64,000 bases of DNA from Halovulum marinum (GTDB lineage: Bacteria > Pseudomonadota > Alphaproteobacteria > Rhodobacterales > Rhodobacteraceae). The stretch spans positions 16,346 through 80,345 of the forward strand of contig NZ_WIND01000019.1 in the NCBI RefSeq assembly GCF_009697225.1, written 5' to 3'. The notes under the pieces are model-generated. The model worked only from the letters and a program-made list of their open reading frames with translations, ran no database searches and was not told where the DNA came from. A program made the translations under genes and the position numbers. This document shows, in pieces, positions 10,410 through 18,544 of the stretch (position 1 is its first letter; each line of letters begins with the position of its first letter).

Positions 10410-11366
10410 TCACTTCGGGTGCCGCAGCCGCGGGTTCGACAGGATGGCGCCGACGTCCGCGATCAGGTTGAACAGGATGAAGGTGGCCGCGAAGACCAGG
10501 CAGCTGGCCTGGACCACCGGGAAATCGCGCTTGGACACGCTGTCCACCAGCAGCTGGCCGACCCCCTGGTAGACGAACACCACCTCGACCAGCACCACGC
10601 CGGTGACCAGGTAGGCCAGGTTCAGCGCCACCACGTTGATGATCGGCGCCAGCGCGTTGGGCAGCGCGTGGCGCAGGATCACGCGCCGGTTCGGCACGCC
10701 CTTCAGCCGCGCCATCTCGATGTAGGGGCTGGCCAGCAGGTTGATGATCGCCGCGCGCGTCATCCGCATCATGTAGGCGGTGACCACCAGCGCCATGGTC
10801 AGCGCGGGCAGGGTGCTGCGGTAGATCCGCGTGCCGAGGTCCATCTCGGGGGTGACGTTGGCGATCGCCGGGAACCACGGGTTCTGCACCGCCATGAACA
10901 CGATCAGGATGTAGCCCAGGAAGAATTCCGGGCTCGAGATCGACACCAGGCTCAGCGCGTTGGCGACCCGGTCGTAGATCGAGTTGCGCATCAGCGCCGC
11001 CAGCACGCCCAGGCCGATCGCCAGCGGCACCGAGATCAGCGCCGCCATGCCGGCCAGGAACAGCGTGTTCAGGAACCGCGGACCCAGCTGCTCGGCCACC
11101 GAACGCTTGTTGGCCAGCGAGGTGCCGAAATCGCCCTGCAGCGCGTTGCCGAGCCACTGGAAGTAGCGGATGTAGGCCGGCTGATCGAGCCCGAGCTGGC
11201 GCCGCAGCTCGGCCACCGTCTCCTCGGTGGCGCTCTGGCCCAGGATCTCCTGCGCGACGTCGCCCGGCAGCAGCTCGACCGCGCCGAAGATGATGATCGA
11301 CACCACCAGCAGGGTGCCCAGGCCCAGAAGCAGGCGTTTTCCGATCAGCGGCAGGACACCGTTCAT
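10410..11366 (-). CDS. ABC transporter permease (DppB-type)
   Basis: This 318-residue permease is the first gene of the ABC operon and has the usual length. It has the DppB N-terminus (GKRLLLGLGTLLVVSIIIFGA), the LGLDQPAYIRYFQWLGNAL periplasmic phrase, about six transmembrane helices and the EAA-type loop around MARLKGVPNRRVILRHALPN. With the DppC-type subunit it would form the inner-membrane channel. The solute-binding partner is not in the operon; one of the two Tat-exported receptors at 2.5-6.0 kb is the obvious candidate. Confidence 0.94.
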   Translation of the reverse strand: MNGVLPLIGKRLLLGLGTLLVVSIIIFGAVELLPGDVAQEILGQSATEETVAELRRQLGLDQPAYIRYFQWLGNALQGDFGTSLANKRSVAEQLGPRFLNTLFLAGMAALISVPLAIGLGVLAALMRNSIYDRVANALSLVSISSPEFFLGYILIVFMAVQNPWFPAIANVTPEMDLGTRIYRSTLPALTMALVVTAYMMRMTRAAIINLLASPYIEMARLKGVPNRRVILRHALPNALAPIINVVALNLAYLVTGVVLVEVVFVYQGVGQLLVDSVSKRDFPVVQASCLVFAATFILFNLIADVGAILSNPRLRHPK

Positions 11367-11493
11367 TCTTGCGCGTCTCCGTCGTTGCGTGCAGGCGATC
11401 GTCCGGGGAACGCAAGCCTAGCCGCAACCGTCATCCGGAAACAACCGTTGTGCGGGCATGGCGACCGTTGCCCGGGGCGAGGGTGATCCGATC

Positions 11494-11527
11494 GCCGCAC
11501 AGCTAGCCGCACAGCTAGCCGCACAGC
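11494..11527. repeat. 12-bp tandem repeat upstream of miaA
   Basis: The unit GCCGCACAGCTA occurs 2.8 times head to tail (11494-11505, 11506-11517, 11518-11527). It is followed by an unusually AT-rich stretch (ATAATCATTATTATG) in the 247-bp divergent region between the permease gene and miaA. Confidence 0.85.
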
Positions 11528-11613
11528 AAAGTCCGATAATCATTATTATGTTAAATACGCCGATTGACGGAAGCACTGGACTGCGGTTCGCAAACTCAAC
11601 AACATGTCCGGAA

Positions 11614-12531
11614 ATGTCGACAGCCCGTTGCAAGCCGATCCTGATCGCCGGACCGACCGCGTCCGGCAAGTCTGCCCTGGCGCTGGCGCTGGCGGAGCGC
11701 ATCGGCGCGACCGTGGTCAATGCCGATGCCCTGCAGGTCTATGACGCGTGGCGGATCCTGACCGCGCGGCCGTCCCCGGACGAGGAAGGCCGCACGCCGC
11801 ACGCGCTGTACGGACATGTGCCGCCGGAAACCGCGTATTCCGTCGGCGCCTGGCTGCGCGAGTTGAAGCCGCTGGTCGATGCCGGCACGCCGCTGATCAT
11901 CGTCGGCGGCACCGGGCTGTACCTGTCGGCGCTGACCCGCGGGCTGGCGCCGGTGCCGCACACGCCGCCCGAGATCCGCGCCGAGGGCGACCGCCTGCGC
12001 GAGGATCGCGGGCTGGACGCGTTCCGCGACTACCTGCGCCGGCACGATCCGGCGCTGCACGCGCGTCTGGACCTGAACAACGGCATGCGCCTGCAACGCG
12101 CCTGGGAGGTTCATCGCGCCACCGGAACGCCCCTTTCCGAATGGCAGAAGAAGACGCCGGAGCCAATGATTTCAAAGCGCAACGCGGTGAAGTTGAAGCT
12201 TGAAAGCGACGCCGGATGGCTCGCCGACCGGATCGAGGCCCGGTTCGAGGCGATGATTGGCGGCGGCGCGCTGAACGAGGTCGCGGCGGCGCAGGACTGG
12301 TGGGACGAAGGCCTGCCGGCGTCGCGCGCGCTGGGGGCGCCCGAACTGATGGCGCATCTGCACGGCAAGCTGACGCTGCAGGAAGCCGTCGATCGCGGCG
12401 TGGTCGCGACCCGGCAGTACGCCAAACGGCAGCGCACCTGGTTCCGATCGAACATGCACGACTGGACCCCGGTCGAGGCCAGGTCGGCCGCCGATCCAGA
12501 CACGGCAGATTGCATCATTTCAATGCTTTAG
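11614..12531 (+). CDS. miaA: tRNA dimethylallyltransferase
   Basis: MiaA transfers a dimethylallyl group to the N6 of A37 in tRNAs reading UNN codons. The 305-residue product has the P-loop GPTASGKS (13-20), NADALQVY, IIVGGTGLYLSAL and the TRQYAKRQRTWF tRNA-binding motif near the C-terminus. The start is uncertain: the ATG at 11614 gives the standard short lead-in to the P-loop, while an ATG at 11548 in the AT-rich leader would add 22 residues. Neither has a strong ribosome binding site. The gene ends convergently with hflX, with a 4-bp overlap of their stop codons, in the miaA/hfq/hflX neighbourhood familiar in proteobacteria but with opposed orientation. Confidence 0.95.
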   Translation: MSTARCKPILIAGPTASGKSALALALAERIGATVVNADALQVYDAWRILTARPSPDEEGRTPHALYGHVPPETAYSVGAWLRELKPLVDAGTPLIIVGGTGLYLSALTRGLAPVPHTPPEIRAEGDRLREDRGLDAFRDYLRRHDPALHARLDLNNGMRLQRAWEVHRATGTPLSEWQKKTPEPMISKRNAVKLKLESDAGWLADRIEARFEAMIGGGALNEVAAAQDWWDEGLPASRALGAPELMAHLHGKLTLQEAVDRGVVATRQYAKRQRTWFRSNMHDWTPVEARSAADPDTADCIISML

Positions 12532-13787
12532 AAGAGTTCCCTGAACTTCTTCTGCTGCCGCTCGGTCCATTGCACGGACAGCGCGAAGCCGGTCTCGTCC
12601 TGGGTCTCGTCCAGCACCACGTCCTGCTCGTGCAGCCAGGCGCGCGCCCTGCCCTGGACAAACTCCAGGTGCAGCCGGTCCTCGGTCACGGGCTCGCCCA
12701 GAACCTCGTCGATCGCCGCCACCAGCCGGTCGATGCCCTCGCCGGTCACGGCCGACAGCGTCACCCGGCGCGCCTGGCGGTCGCTCTGCCGCCCGAGCCG
12801 GGCGCGCGCCTCGTCGTCCAGCAGATCGACCTTGTTCAGCACCTCGACGATGGTTTCCTGCCGCGCCTCGTCGATGCCCAGTTCGTTCAGGATCGCGTAG
12901 ACGTCCTCGGCCTGTTCCTCGGACTCCGGGTGCGCGATGTCGCGCACGTGCAGGATCAGGTCGGCGTCCAGAACCTCCTCCAGCGTGGCGCGGAACGCGG
13001 CGACCAGCTGCGTCGGCAGGTCCGAGATGAACCCCACCGTGTCCGACAGGATCACCCGCCGGCCGCCCGGCAGGGTGATGCCGCGCATCGTCGGATCAAG
13101 GGTCGCGAACAGCATGTCCTCGGCCAGCGCCCCTGCCCCGGTCAGGCGGTTGAACAGCGTCGACTTGCCGGCGTTGGTATAGCCGACCAGCGCGATCACC
13201 GGGAACGGCACCTTCTTGCGCCCGGCGCGGTGCAGGGTGCGGGTCTTGACCACCTTGGCCAGCTGCTTGCGGATCTGGACGATCCGCTCGTTCAGCGCGC
13301 GGCGGTCCGACTCGATCTGCGTCTCGCCGGGACCGCCGACGAAGCCCAGGGCGCCGCGCTGGCGCTCGAGGTGGGTCCAGCTGCGCACCAGCCGGGTCTT
13401 CTGGTATTCCAGATGCGCCAGGTCGACCTGCAGCACGCCCTCGCGGGTCTGCGCGCGCTCGCCGAAGATCTCCAGGATCAGCCCGGTGCGGTCGAGGATC
13501 TTGACCTTCCAGGCGCGCTCCAGGTTGCGCTGCTGGACCGGCGACAGCGGGCCGTCGACGATCACCAGGCCGATGTCCTCGGCCTTGCAGCTTTCCGCCA
13601 GCTCGTCGACCTTGCCCGGCCCGAACAGGGTGCCGGGGCGCGGCCGCGGCACCGGCACCACGAACGCGTCGACGAGCTCGAGCTCGTCAAGCGCCTCGGT
13701 CAGGCTGACTGCCTCGTCCAGGGCGCGTCCGGGAGCGCGGCGCGTCTGCGTGCCGGTCAGGTGCGGGTGCAGGACGCGCGTGCGCAC
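12528..13787 (-). CDS. hflX: Ribosome-associated GTPase HflX
   Basis: HflX is a translational GTPase that splits stalled ribosomes during stress. The 419-residue product has the HflX N-terminal domain, the GFVGGPGETQIESDRR helix-loop region, G1 GYTNAGKS (202-209), G3 DTVGF (249-253) and NKVD. The GTG start lies directly after the hfq TGA and in the same frame, so there is no spacer; an in-frame stop precludes any earlier start. Ribosomes finishing hfq probably reinitiate here. Confidence 0.95.
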   Translation of the reverse strand: MRTRVLHPHLTGTQTRRAPGRALDEAVSLTEALDELELVDAFVVPVPRPRPGTLFGPGKVDELAESCKAEDIGLVIVDGPLSPVQQRNLERAWKVKILDRTGLILEIFGERAQTREGVLQVDLAHLEYQKTRLVRSWTHLERQRGALGFVGGPGETQIESDRRALNERIVQIRKQLAKVVKTRTLHRAGRKKVPFPVIALVGYTNAGKSTLFNRLTGAGALAEDMLFATLDPTMRGITLPGGRRVILSDTVGFISDLPTQLVAAFRATLEEVLDADLILHVRDIAHPESEEQAEDVYAILNELGIDEARQETIVEVLNKVDLLDDEARARLGRQSDRQARRVTLSAVTGEGIDRLVAAIDEVLGEPVTEDRLHLEFVQGRARAWLHEQDVVLDETQDETGFALSVQWTERQQKKFRELF

Positions 13788-14030
13788 TCAGGCCCCGTTG
13801 CCTTCGCCCTCGTAAAGCTGGACCGGCTGCGAGGGCATGATCGTCGAAATCGCATGCTTGTAAACAAGCTGGGACTGGCCATCGCGGCGCAGCAGCACAC
13901 AAAAGTTGTCGAACCAGGTGATGACGCCCTGCAGCTTCACGCCGTTGACCAGGAAGATCGTGACCGGGATCTTCGCCTTGCGGATGCTGTTGAGAAAGGC
14001 GTCCTGCAGATTCTGTTTGTCGGCAGCCAT
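13788..14030 (-). CDS. hfq: RNA chaperone Hfq
   Basis: Hfq forms a hexameric ring that pairs small RNAs with mRNAs. The 80-residue protein shows Sm1 ([25 protein letters not shown] region, residues 8-32) and Sm2 with YKHAIST (57-63), and has the short acidic tail typical of alphaproteobacteria. The ATG follows AAGGCTTATAAAAA. It is the upstream member of hfq-hflX and lies 142 bp downstream of trkH. The leader contains a 12-bp tandem duplication. Confidence 0.98.
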   Translation of the reverse strand: MAADKQNLQDAFLNSIRKAKIPVTIFLVNGVKLQGVITWFDNFCVLLRRDGQSQLVYKHAISTIMPSQPVQLYEGEGNGA

Positions 14031-14072
14031 TTTTTATAAGCCTTGTTTCTGGTTTGCCCGCTGACGGGCATT

Positions 14073-14096
14073 ATCGTTGTCGCAATCGTTGTCGCA
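14073..14096. repeat. 12-bp tandem duplication upstream of hfq
   Basis: ATCGTTGTCGCA is present twice, exactly head to tail, in the 142-bp trkH-hfq interval, 43 bp before the hfq start codon. Confidence 0.85.
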
Positions 14097-14172
14097 CGCC
14101 TAGGTATGGGGTTTTCCCGGCGGATTTCCAGAGGCAATCGCCACAAAATATGTGCAGTGCAACAAAATGCCC

Positions 14173-15681
14173 TCACCGGCGCCAGAAATCCGGGTTCAGC
14201 AGCGACACGAACACCAGCACCTCGACGCGGCCGAACACCATCGCCACGCTCAGCACCGCCCGCGTCGCCGGGTCCAGCGCGGTGTAGCTGAATTCCGGGT
14301 TCAGCAGCTGCGCCGCCGGGCCGGTGTTGCTCAGCGCCGCCACCGACAGCGCCAGCGCGTCGTCGAAGTTCTGGCCCAGCGCGGTCAGCACCAGCAGCAG
14401 CAGGCTCATGCCCAGCAGGAACATCATCAGGAACACCCAGGCGATCAGCGCGCCCTCGCGGCGGATGCGCCGGGCGGTGATCCCGGCGCCGCCGACCGAG
14501 TTCGGGTGGATCAGGCGCTGCATCTCGCGCACGCCATGCTTGTAGAGCGCGTAGACCCGCAGCAGCTTGACCCCGCCCGCGGTGGTGGCGACGCCGCCGC
14601 CCACCAGGCACAGCAGCAGCAGGATCAGGCCCGGCGTCTCCAGCCCCGACCAGTCGCGCGCCTCGGCCCAGTCGCGGCTTTCGAAGCCGGTGGTCGACAG
14701 GAACGACAGCACGTTGAACAGCCCGCCCCACAGCGCCGTCGCGGCGGCGCGCAGATTGCCCTGTTCCTCGACGTCGACGGCGCCGAAGAAATGCCGCGCG
14801 AACAGCAGCCCCGACACCGACAGCACGATCACCGCCGCCAGCCGGTACTCCGGGTCGCGCAGCGGTCCGCGGCCGGACTCCGAGCGCGACAGCTGGATCG
14901 AGTTGCGGCTGAGCGCCAGCAGCAGGAACAAGAAGATCAGCACCTCGCCGGCATAGCCGGACTTCGCCTCCGACAGGCTTTCGAGCGGCGTGATCGCGCT
15001 GGTCGACATCACCGACATGGCATGGCTCAGCGCCACCAGCAGCCGGTCGCCGGCCAGCAGCAGGCCGAAGGTCAGCACCGCGGTCAGCGCCGCGTAGACC
15101 GGGGCGACGTTGCGCGCGTGGTGCCACAGCCGCTCGCCGGTGCCGCCGCCGCCCAGCGACTGCCGGCGCAGGCTGCGGCCGGGCGCGATCGCGGCCTCCA
15201 GCTCGAAGCCGCCCAGCTTCATCGGCTCCAGGATGGCGACGGCGACGACCAGGATCAGCAGGCCGCCGGCCCAGCCGCAGATCGCGCGCCACAGGTGCAC
15301 CGACTCGGGCACCGTTGCCACGTCGGACAGCACGGTGGCGCCGGTGGTCGTCAGGCTGGACATCATCTCGAAATAGGCCTGGCCGTAGCTGATCGACGGC
15401 ACCAGCAGGCTGACCGGCGCGGCCATCACCGCCGGCAGCAGCGCATAGGCCAGCAGCAGCCGCACCAGCACCGCGGTGGACGAGGCGGGCGCCGCCCGCG
15501 CCGCCAGCGCCAGGCCGACCATGACCGCGATCACCGCCGACAGCGCGCCGCTGTAGAAGAACGCCCGCGCCGCACGCCAGTCCTCCTGCCAGATCGCGTG
15601 CGCCAGCGGCGCCAGCATCAGCACGCTGGTGATCAGCACCAGGTTGACCGTGGTCGGAAATCGGAGGCCGGTGCGTTGCAT
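14173..15681 (-). CDS. trkH: Potassium uptake membrane protein TrkH
   Basis: TrkH/KtrB proteins form the K+-translocating pore of the Trk system in the cytoplasmic membrane. The 502-residue protein has about ten hydrophobic segments and filter-type P-loops: SLTTTGATV (about 109-117), STSAITPL, SFLSTTGFESRDW and AALSNTGPAAQLL. It begins 10 bp after the trkA stop, so the K+ channel and its regulatory subunit are co-transcribed. TrkH lies between trkA and hfq in a cluster where many alphaproteobacteria have only trkA. Confidence 0.94.
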   Translation of the reverse strand: MQRTGLRFPTTVNLVLITSVLMLAPLAHAIWQEDWRAARAFFYSGALSAVIAVMVGLALAARAAPASSTAVLVRLLLAYALLPAVMAAPVSLLVPSISYGQAYFEMMSSLTTTGATVLSDVATVPESVHLWRAICGWAGGLLILVVAVAILEPMKLGGFELEAAIAPGRSLRRQSLGGGGTGERLWHHARNVAPVYAALTAVLTFGLLLAGDRLLVALSHAMSVMSTSAITPLESLSEAKSGYAGEVLIFLFLLLALSRNSIQLSRSESGRGPLRDPEYRLAAVIVLSVSGLLFARHFFGAVDVEEQGNLRAAATALWGGLFNVLSFLSTTGFESRDWAEARDWSGLETPGLILLLLCLVGGGVATTAGGVKLLRVYALYKHGVREMQRLIHPNSVGGAGITARRIRREGALIAWVFLMMFLLGMSLLLLVLTALGQNFDDALALSVAALSNTGPAAQLLNPEFSYTALDPATRAVLSVAMVFGRVEVLVFVSLLNPDFWRR

Positions 15682-15691
15682 CGCGGGCCGG

Positions 15692-17068
15692 TCAGAAATA
15701 GTCGAGGCTGACCTGAAACAGCCGCTCGACCTCGGCCACGTCCTTGGACAGCGCGAAGACGGCGACGGTGTCGCCCTCCTCGATCAGGGTGTTGCCGCGC
15801 GGCAGGACCATCTTGCCGCGCTTCTGCACCGCGCCGACCAGCGCGCCCTCGGGCCACTCGATGTCGCGGATCTGCCGCCCGGCGATCGGCGAGGTGCCCA
15901 GCACCATCGCCTCGATCACCTCGGCCTCGGCGTCGCCGACCGAATACACCGCCTGGATCCGGCCGTGGCGGATGTGGCGCAGGATCGAGCTGACGGTGGT
16001 GGCGCGCGGGTTGATGAACGCGTCGATGTTCAGCGGCCGCTTCAGCGTCGCCAGCGTCGGATCGTTGGTCAGCGAGATCGCCAGCGGGCAGCCCTCGGTC
16101 TTGGCGCGCACGCAGGTCAGCAGGTTGGTCTTGTCGTCGTCGGTCAGCGCCAGCAGCGCGTCGGCCTTGCTGAGGTTGGCCTCCTCGAGCATCGACAGGT
16201 CCAGCCCGTCGCCGTGCAGCACCACGGTCCGGTTCAGCGCGTCGGCGGTGGCCTCGGCGACGTTGCGGTCCAGCTCGATCAGCTTGACGCGGCGCTTGAT
16301 CGGCGCCTCCTCCAGCGCGCGCGCCACCGCCAGCCCGACGTTGCCGCCGCCGATGATGATGATCCGCTCGGACTTGCGGTTGCGCTTGCCGAAGATCTCC
16401 ATCGTGCGCTCGACGTCCTCGGTGGCGGCGAACACGTAGATCTCGTCGCCGGCGTACAGCTGGTCGGCCGGTTCGGGCGCGAACAGGGTCTCGTCGCGGC
16501 GGATGCCGACCACCACCGCGCGCAGGGTCGAGAACAGCTCGGTCAGTTGCCGCAGCGGCGTGTTCAGCACCGCGCAGTCCGGCTCGATCGCCAGCCCCAG
16601 CAGCTGCGCCGCGCCGCCGAGAAAGCTTTCGGTGTCGAACGCCGCCGGCGCCGCCAGCCGGCGCAGCGCCGCCTCGGCGACCTCCTGCTCGGGGCTGATC
16701 ACGACGTCGATCGGCAGGTGGTCGCGGCGGTAGAGATCGGCGTAGATCGCATCCAGGTAGGATTTCGAGCGCAGCCGCGCCACCTTGCGCGGCACCGAGA
16801 AGATCGAGTGCGCCACCTGGCAGGTGACCATGTTCACCTCGTCGGACTGGGTCGCGGCGATCAGCATCTCGGCATCGCGGGCGCCGGCGCGCTCCAGCAC
16901 GTCGGGGTGCGAGGCGAAGCCGGTCACCCCCTGCACGTCGAGCCGGTCGATCAGCCGCCGTACCAGCACGTCGTCCTGGTCGACGACGGTGACGTCGTTG
17001 TCCTCTTTCGCCAGATGGCGCGCCAGCTGGCCGCCGACCTGGCCGGCGCCGCAGATGATGACCTTCAT
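15692..17068 (-). CDS. trkA: Trk potassium transporter regulatory subunit TrkA
   Basis: TrkA is the cytosolic NAD(H)-binding ring subunit that gates TrkH. The 458-residue product has two Rossmann RCK_N domains (MKVIICGAGQVGGQLA at the N-terminus and IIIIGGGNVGLAVA at about 233-246), each followed by an RCK_C domain. The start is set at the Rossmann strand; an upstream ATG would add 15 unconserved residues. It lies 10 bp from ntrX and 10 bp from trkH, continuing the long minus-strand operon that starts at dusB. Confidence 0.96.
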   Translation of the reverse strand: MKVIICGAGQVGGQLARHLAKEDNDVTVVDQDDVLVRRLIDRLDVQGVTGFASHPDVLERAGARDAEMLIAATQSDEVNMVTCQVAHSIFSVPRKVARLRSKSYLDAIYADLYRRDHLPIDVVISPEQEVAEAALRRLAAPAAFDTESFLGGAAQLLGLAIEPDCAVLNTPLRQLTELFSTLRAVVVGIRRDETLFAPEPADQLYAGDEIYVFAATEDVERTMEIFGKRNRKSERIIIIGGGNVGLAVARALEEAPIKRRVKLIELDRNVAEATADALNRTVVLHGDGLDLSMLEEANLSKADALLALTDDDKTNLLTCVRAKTEGCPLAISLTNDPTLATLKRPLNIDAFINPRATTVSSILRHIRHGRIQAVYSVGDAEAEVIEAMVLGTSPIAGRQIRDIEWPEGALVGAVQKRGKMVLPRGNTLIEEGDTVAVFALSKDVAEVERLFQVSLDYF

Positions 17069-17078
17069 GAAGGGGCTT

Positions 17079-18491
17079 TCACAGGCTGCTTTCGATGTCC
17101 GCCGTGTCGGCAATCCGCGCGCCGCCGCGTGCGGTGGTGATGACGTTCAGCGATTTCAGCTTCCGGTGCAAGGCCGAGCGCTCCATGCCGACGAAACTTG
17201 CCGTGCGCGAGATGTTCCCGCCGAAGCGGTTGATCTGCGCCACCAGGTACTCGCGCTCGAACTGCTCGCGCGCCTCGCGCAGCGGCATGCCGGCGAACAT
17301 CGCCGAGATCAGCGAGCCGGCGCCATCGCCGCCGGCGCTGCTGTTCTCGGCCGGGAATTCCGCCGGGTCGATGGCGCCGCCGTCCGGGCCCAGGATCAGC
17401 GCCCGCTCGATCACGTTCTTCAGCTGTCGGATGTTGCCGGGCCAGGACATGGTCTGCAGATGCGCCTCGGCCTCGGACGACAGCTCGCGCAGCGGCAGGC
17501 CCTGGGCGGCGTTCAGCTCGAAGATGAAATGCCGCGCCAGTTCGGGGATGTCGTCGCGGCGCGCGTCCAGCCCGGGCACGTCGATCGGCACCACGTTCAG
17601 CCGGTGGTACAGCTCCTCGCGGAACGTGCCCATGGTGATCAGCGATTTCAGGTCCTTGTTGGTGGCCGAGATCACCCGCACGTCGACCCGGACCGTGTCC
17701 GAGCCCCCTGCCCGCTGGAAGCTCTGGTCGACCAGCACCCGCAGGATCTTGGACTGGGTGCCCAGCGGCATGTCCGCGACCTCGTCGAAGAACAGGATGC
17801 CGCCATGGGCCTGCTCGAACAGGCCCGGCTCGTGGCCGCGCTCGGGGCTGTTGCGCCCGAACAGGACCTCCTCCATCCGCTCCGGCTCGATCGAGGCGGA
17901 CGAGGCGACCACGAACGGCCCCTTGGCGCGCTCGGATTTCTGGTGGATGTAGCGCGCCGCGACCTCCTTGCCGCAGCCGGCGGGGCCGCTCAGCATCACC
18001 CGGCCGTTGCCGCGCGCAACCTTCTCCAGCTGGCTCTTGAGCGCGCGGAACGCGGCCGAAGTGCCCAGCATCTCCTGCGCCGCGACCTCGCGGGTGCGCA
18101 GCTCGGCGTTCTCGCGCCGCAGCCGGCTGGTCTCGATGGCGCGGGTGATCACCACCATCAGCTGATCGATATTGAACGGCTTCTCGATGAAGTCGTAGGC
18201 GCCCTGCTTGACCGCAGCGACGGCGATCTCGATGTTGCCGTGGCCCGAGATGATGACCACCGGGACCGACGGGTTGTCGCGGCGCACCGACTTCAGGATG
18301 TCGATGCCGTCGTGCTTGCTGTCCTTCAGCCAGATGTCGAGGATGACCAGGTCCGGCGGCTCGCGGTTGATCTCGGCATAGGCGCTGTCGCTGTCCCAGG
18401 CCAGGCGCACGGTGTGGCCCTCGTCCTCCAGGATGTCGCCGACCAGCTCGCGGATGTCGCGCTCGTCGTCCACGACCAGTATGTCACCCAT
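17079..18491 (-). CDS. ntrX: Nitrogen assimilation response regulator NtrX
   Basis: NtrX is the response regulator partner of NtrY, linked in alphaproteobacteria to nitrogen, redox and envelope control. The 470-residue protein has a receiver domain with phospho-acceptor Asp52, an AAA+ domain with Walker A GPAGCGKE (169-176) and Walker B FFDE (234-237), and a Fis-type helix-turn-helix near the C-terminus (about 425-450). The sigma-54 contact motif GAFTGA is absent: LFGRNSPERGHEPGLFEQ occupies its place. It therefore probably does not act as a classical sigma-54 activator. Confidence 0.95.
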   Translation of the reverse strand: MGDILVVDDERDIRELVGDILEDEGHTVRLAWDSDSAYAEINREPPDLVILDIWLKDSKHDGIDILKSVRRDNPSVPVVIISGHGNIEIAVAAVKQGAYDFIEKPFNIDQLMVVITRAIETSRLRRENAELRTREVAAQEMLGTSAAFRALKSQLEKVARGNGRVMLSGPAGCGKEVAARYIHQKSERAKGPFVVASSASIEPERMEEVLFGRNSPERGHEPGLFEQAHGGILFFDEVADMPLGTQSKILRVLVDQSFQRAGGSDTVRVDVRVISATNKDLKSLITMGTFREELYHRLNVVPIDVPGLDARRDDIPELARHFIFELNAAQGLPLRELSSEAEAHLQTMSWPGNIRQLKNVIERALILGPDGGAIDPAEFPAENSSAGGDGAGSLISAMFAGMPLREAREQFEREYLVAQINRFGGNISRTASFVGMERSALHRKLKSLNVITTARGGARIADTADIESSL

Positions 18492-18544
18492 CTCCTCGTA
18501 CCCCCTTGAGAAATTTCATCCTGTTCAATTCGGCATCCATCCGT

